This document shows, piece by piece, positions 13,857-14,358 of a stretch of 14,358 bases of DNA (positions are counted from its first letter, which is position 1; every line of letters begins with the position of its first letter). The notes beneath the pieces are model-generated. The model was not told where the DNA came from. It saw only the letters and a program-made list of their open reading frames with translations, and did not search any database. The translations under genes and the position numbers were made by a program. Source of the stretch: Ectopseudomonas composti (GTDB taxonomy: Bacteria > Pseudomonadota > Gammaproteobacteria > Pseudomonadales > Pseudomonadaceae); NCBI GenBank assembly GCA_946886245.1, contig CAMPIF010000054.1:1-14358 (forward strand). The letters run 5' to 3'.

Positions 13857-14348
13857 ATGGAAGCCGGAACCGCGCAACTGACGATGACCGTACTGATGAC
13901 CCCGGATATGGCCAATTTCTCCGGAAATGTCCACGGTGGCACCCTGCTCAAGTACCTCGACGAGGTCGCCTACGCCTGCGCCAGCCGCTATGCCGGCTGC
14001 TACGTGGTGACCCTGTCGGTAGACCAGGTGATGTTCCGCGAACCGGTGCATGTCGGTGAGCTGGTCACCTTCCTCGCCTCGGTCAACCACACCGGCCGCA
14101 CGTCGATGGAGATCGGCATCAAGGTGATCACCGAGAACATTCGCGAACGCTCGGTGCGCCACACCAACAGCTGCTTCTTCACCATGGTCGCGGTCGATGC
14201 TCATGGCCGCCCGGCGCCGATCCCGGCACTGCAACCGGACAGCGCCGACGGCCTGCGTCGTCAGCGCCAGGCCAAGCAGCGCCGGCAGATTCGCGACGAG
14301 TTGCAGCAGCGCTACCAGGCGTTGAGCGACGAAAAGAAGCAGGCCTAG
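13857..14348 (+). CDS. Hotdog-fold acyl-CoA thioesterase
   Basis: 163 aa. Belongs to the YciA/ACOT-type thioesterases, which hydrolyse acyl-CoA to free acid and CoA in the cytoplasm. Marks: NFSGNVHGGTLLKYLDEVAY (20-39), with N20/N24, the HGG turn and D35, the position of the catalytic acid; then SVDQVMFREPVHVGELV and HTGRTSMEIGIKVITENI, the second-strand block of the family. A basic, helical tail (RRQRQAKQRRQIRDELQQRY) follows the hotdog domain. GGAG lies 7 bases before the ATG. The gene starts 36 bases after the MITE-like element, so its promoter must lie within or very near that element. Confidence 0.93.
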   Translation: MEAGTAQLTMTVLMTPDMANFSGNVHGGTLLKYLDEVAYACASRYAGCYVVTLSVDQVMFREPVHVGELVTFLASVNHTGRTSMEIGIKVITENIRERSVRHTNSCFFTMVAVDAHGRPAPIPALQPDSADGLRRQRQAKQRRQIRDELQQRYQALSDEKKQA

Positions 14349-14358
14349 GGCCTTAACG

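Noticed and set aside
1..14358. CRISPR arrays, tRNA or rRNA genes, phage or transposase genes.
   Set aside because: None seen on reading both strands; repeats present are short palindromes and one MITE-like element without regular spacers.

Overview
The window looks like the chromosome of a Pseudomonas-type gammaproteobacterium. It is high in GC. The UvrD, HscC, ElaA and SMI1/KNR4 proteins read like their pseudomonad orthologues, and the gaps hold REP-like palindromes and a MITE-like element of the kind scattered through Pseudomonas genomes. From memory, uvrD and a GntR/aminotransferase/glutamine-synthetase-like block both lie late in the P. aeruginosa PAO1 numbering, which fits. I cannot fix the species. 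No tRNA, rRNA, CRISPR array, phage or transposase gene was seen.

Left part (1-5600): the 5' end of an hscC-like Hsp70 chaperone gene runs off the left edge on the minus strand. It is divergent from uvrD (DNA helicase II), whose start codon coincides with the predicted transcription start. Only 23 bases after uvrD come two very similar tandem genes for TRAP-transporter solute-binding lipoproteins, with no membrane subunits in the window. A small TetR-like regulator follows.

Middle (5600-7840): a Tim44-like membrane protein gene ends in a textbook rho-independent terminator. Next are an elaA-type acetyltransferase (minus), a divergent SMI1/KNR4-family gene (plus), and intergenic REP-type inverted repeats.

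Metabolic unit (7841-11633): a FadR-subfamily GntR regulator is divergent from a class III aminotransferase followed by a glutamine-synthetase-like gamma-glutamylamide ligase. Together these suggest a regulated pathway for an amine or polyamine (gamma-glutamylation and transamination). The control region has two GTGATCAC-centred palindromes 62 bp apart, one of them a perfect 20-bp palindrome, plus a half-site a further 31 bp away. A four-hairpin repeat cluster lies between the two enzyme genes.

Right part (11634-14358): two genes I do not recognise overlap by ATGA on the minus strand and encode exported or membrane-anchored proteins. A 140-bp MITE-like inverted repeat and a hotdog-fold acyl-CoA thioesterase gene end the window.

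Most of the window is ordinary chromosome. The best leads are the operator array, the orphan duplicated TRAP binding proteins, the coupled unknown envelope pair, and the probable leaderless uvrD message.
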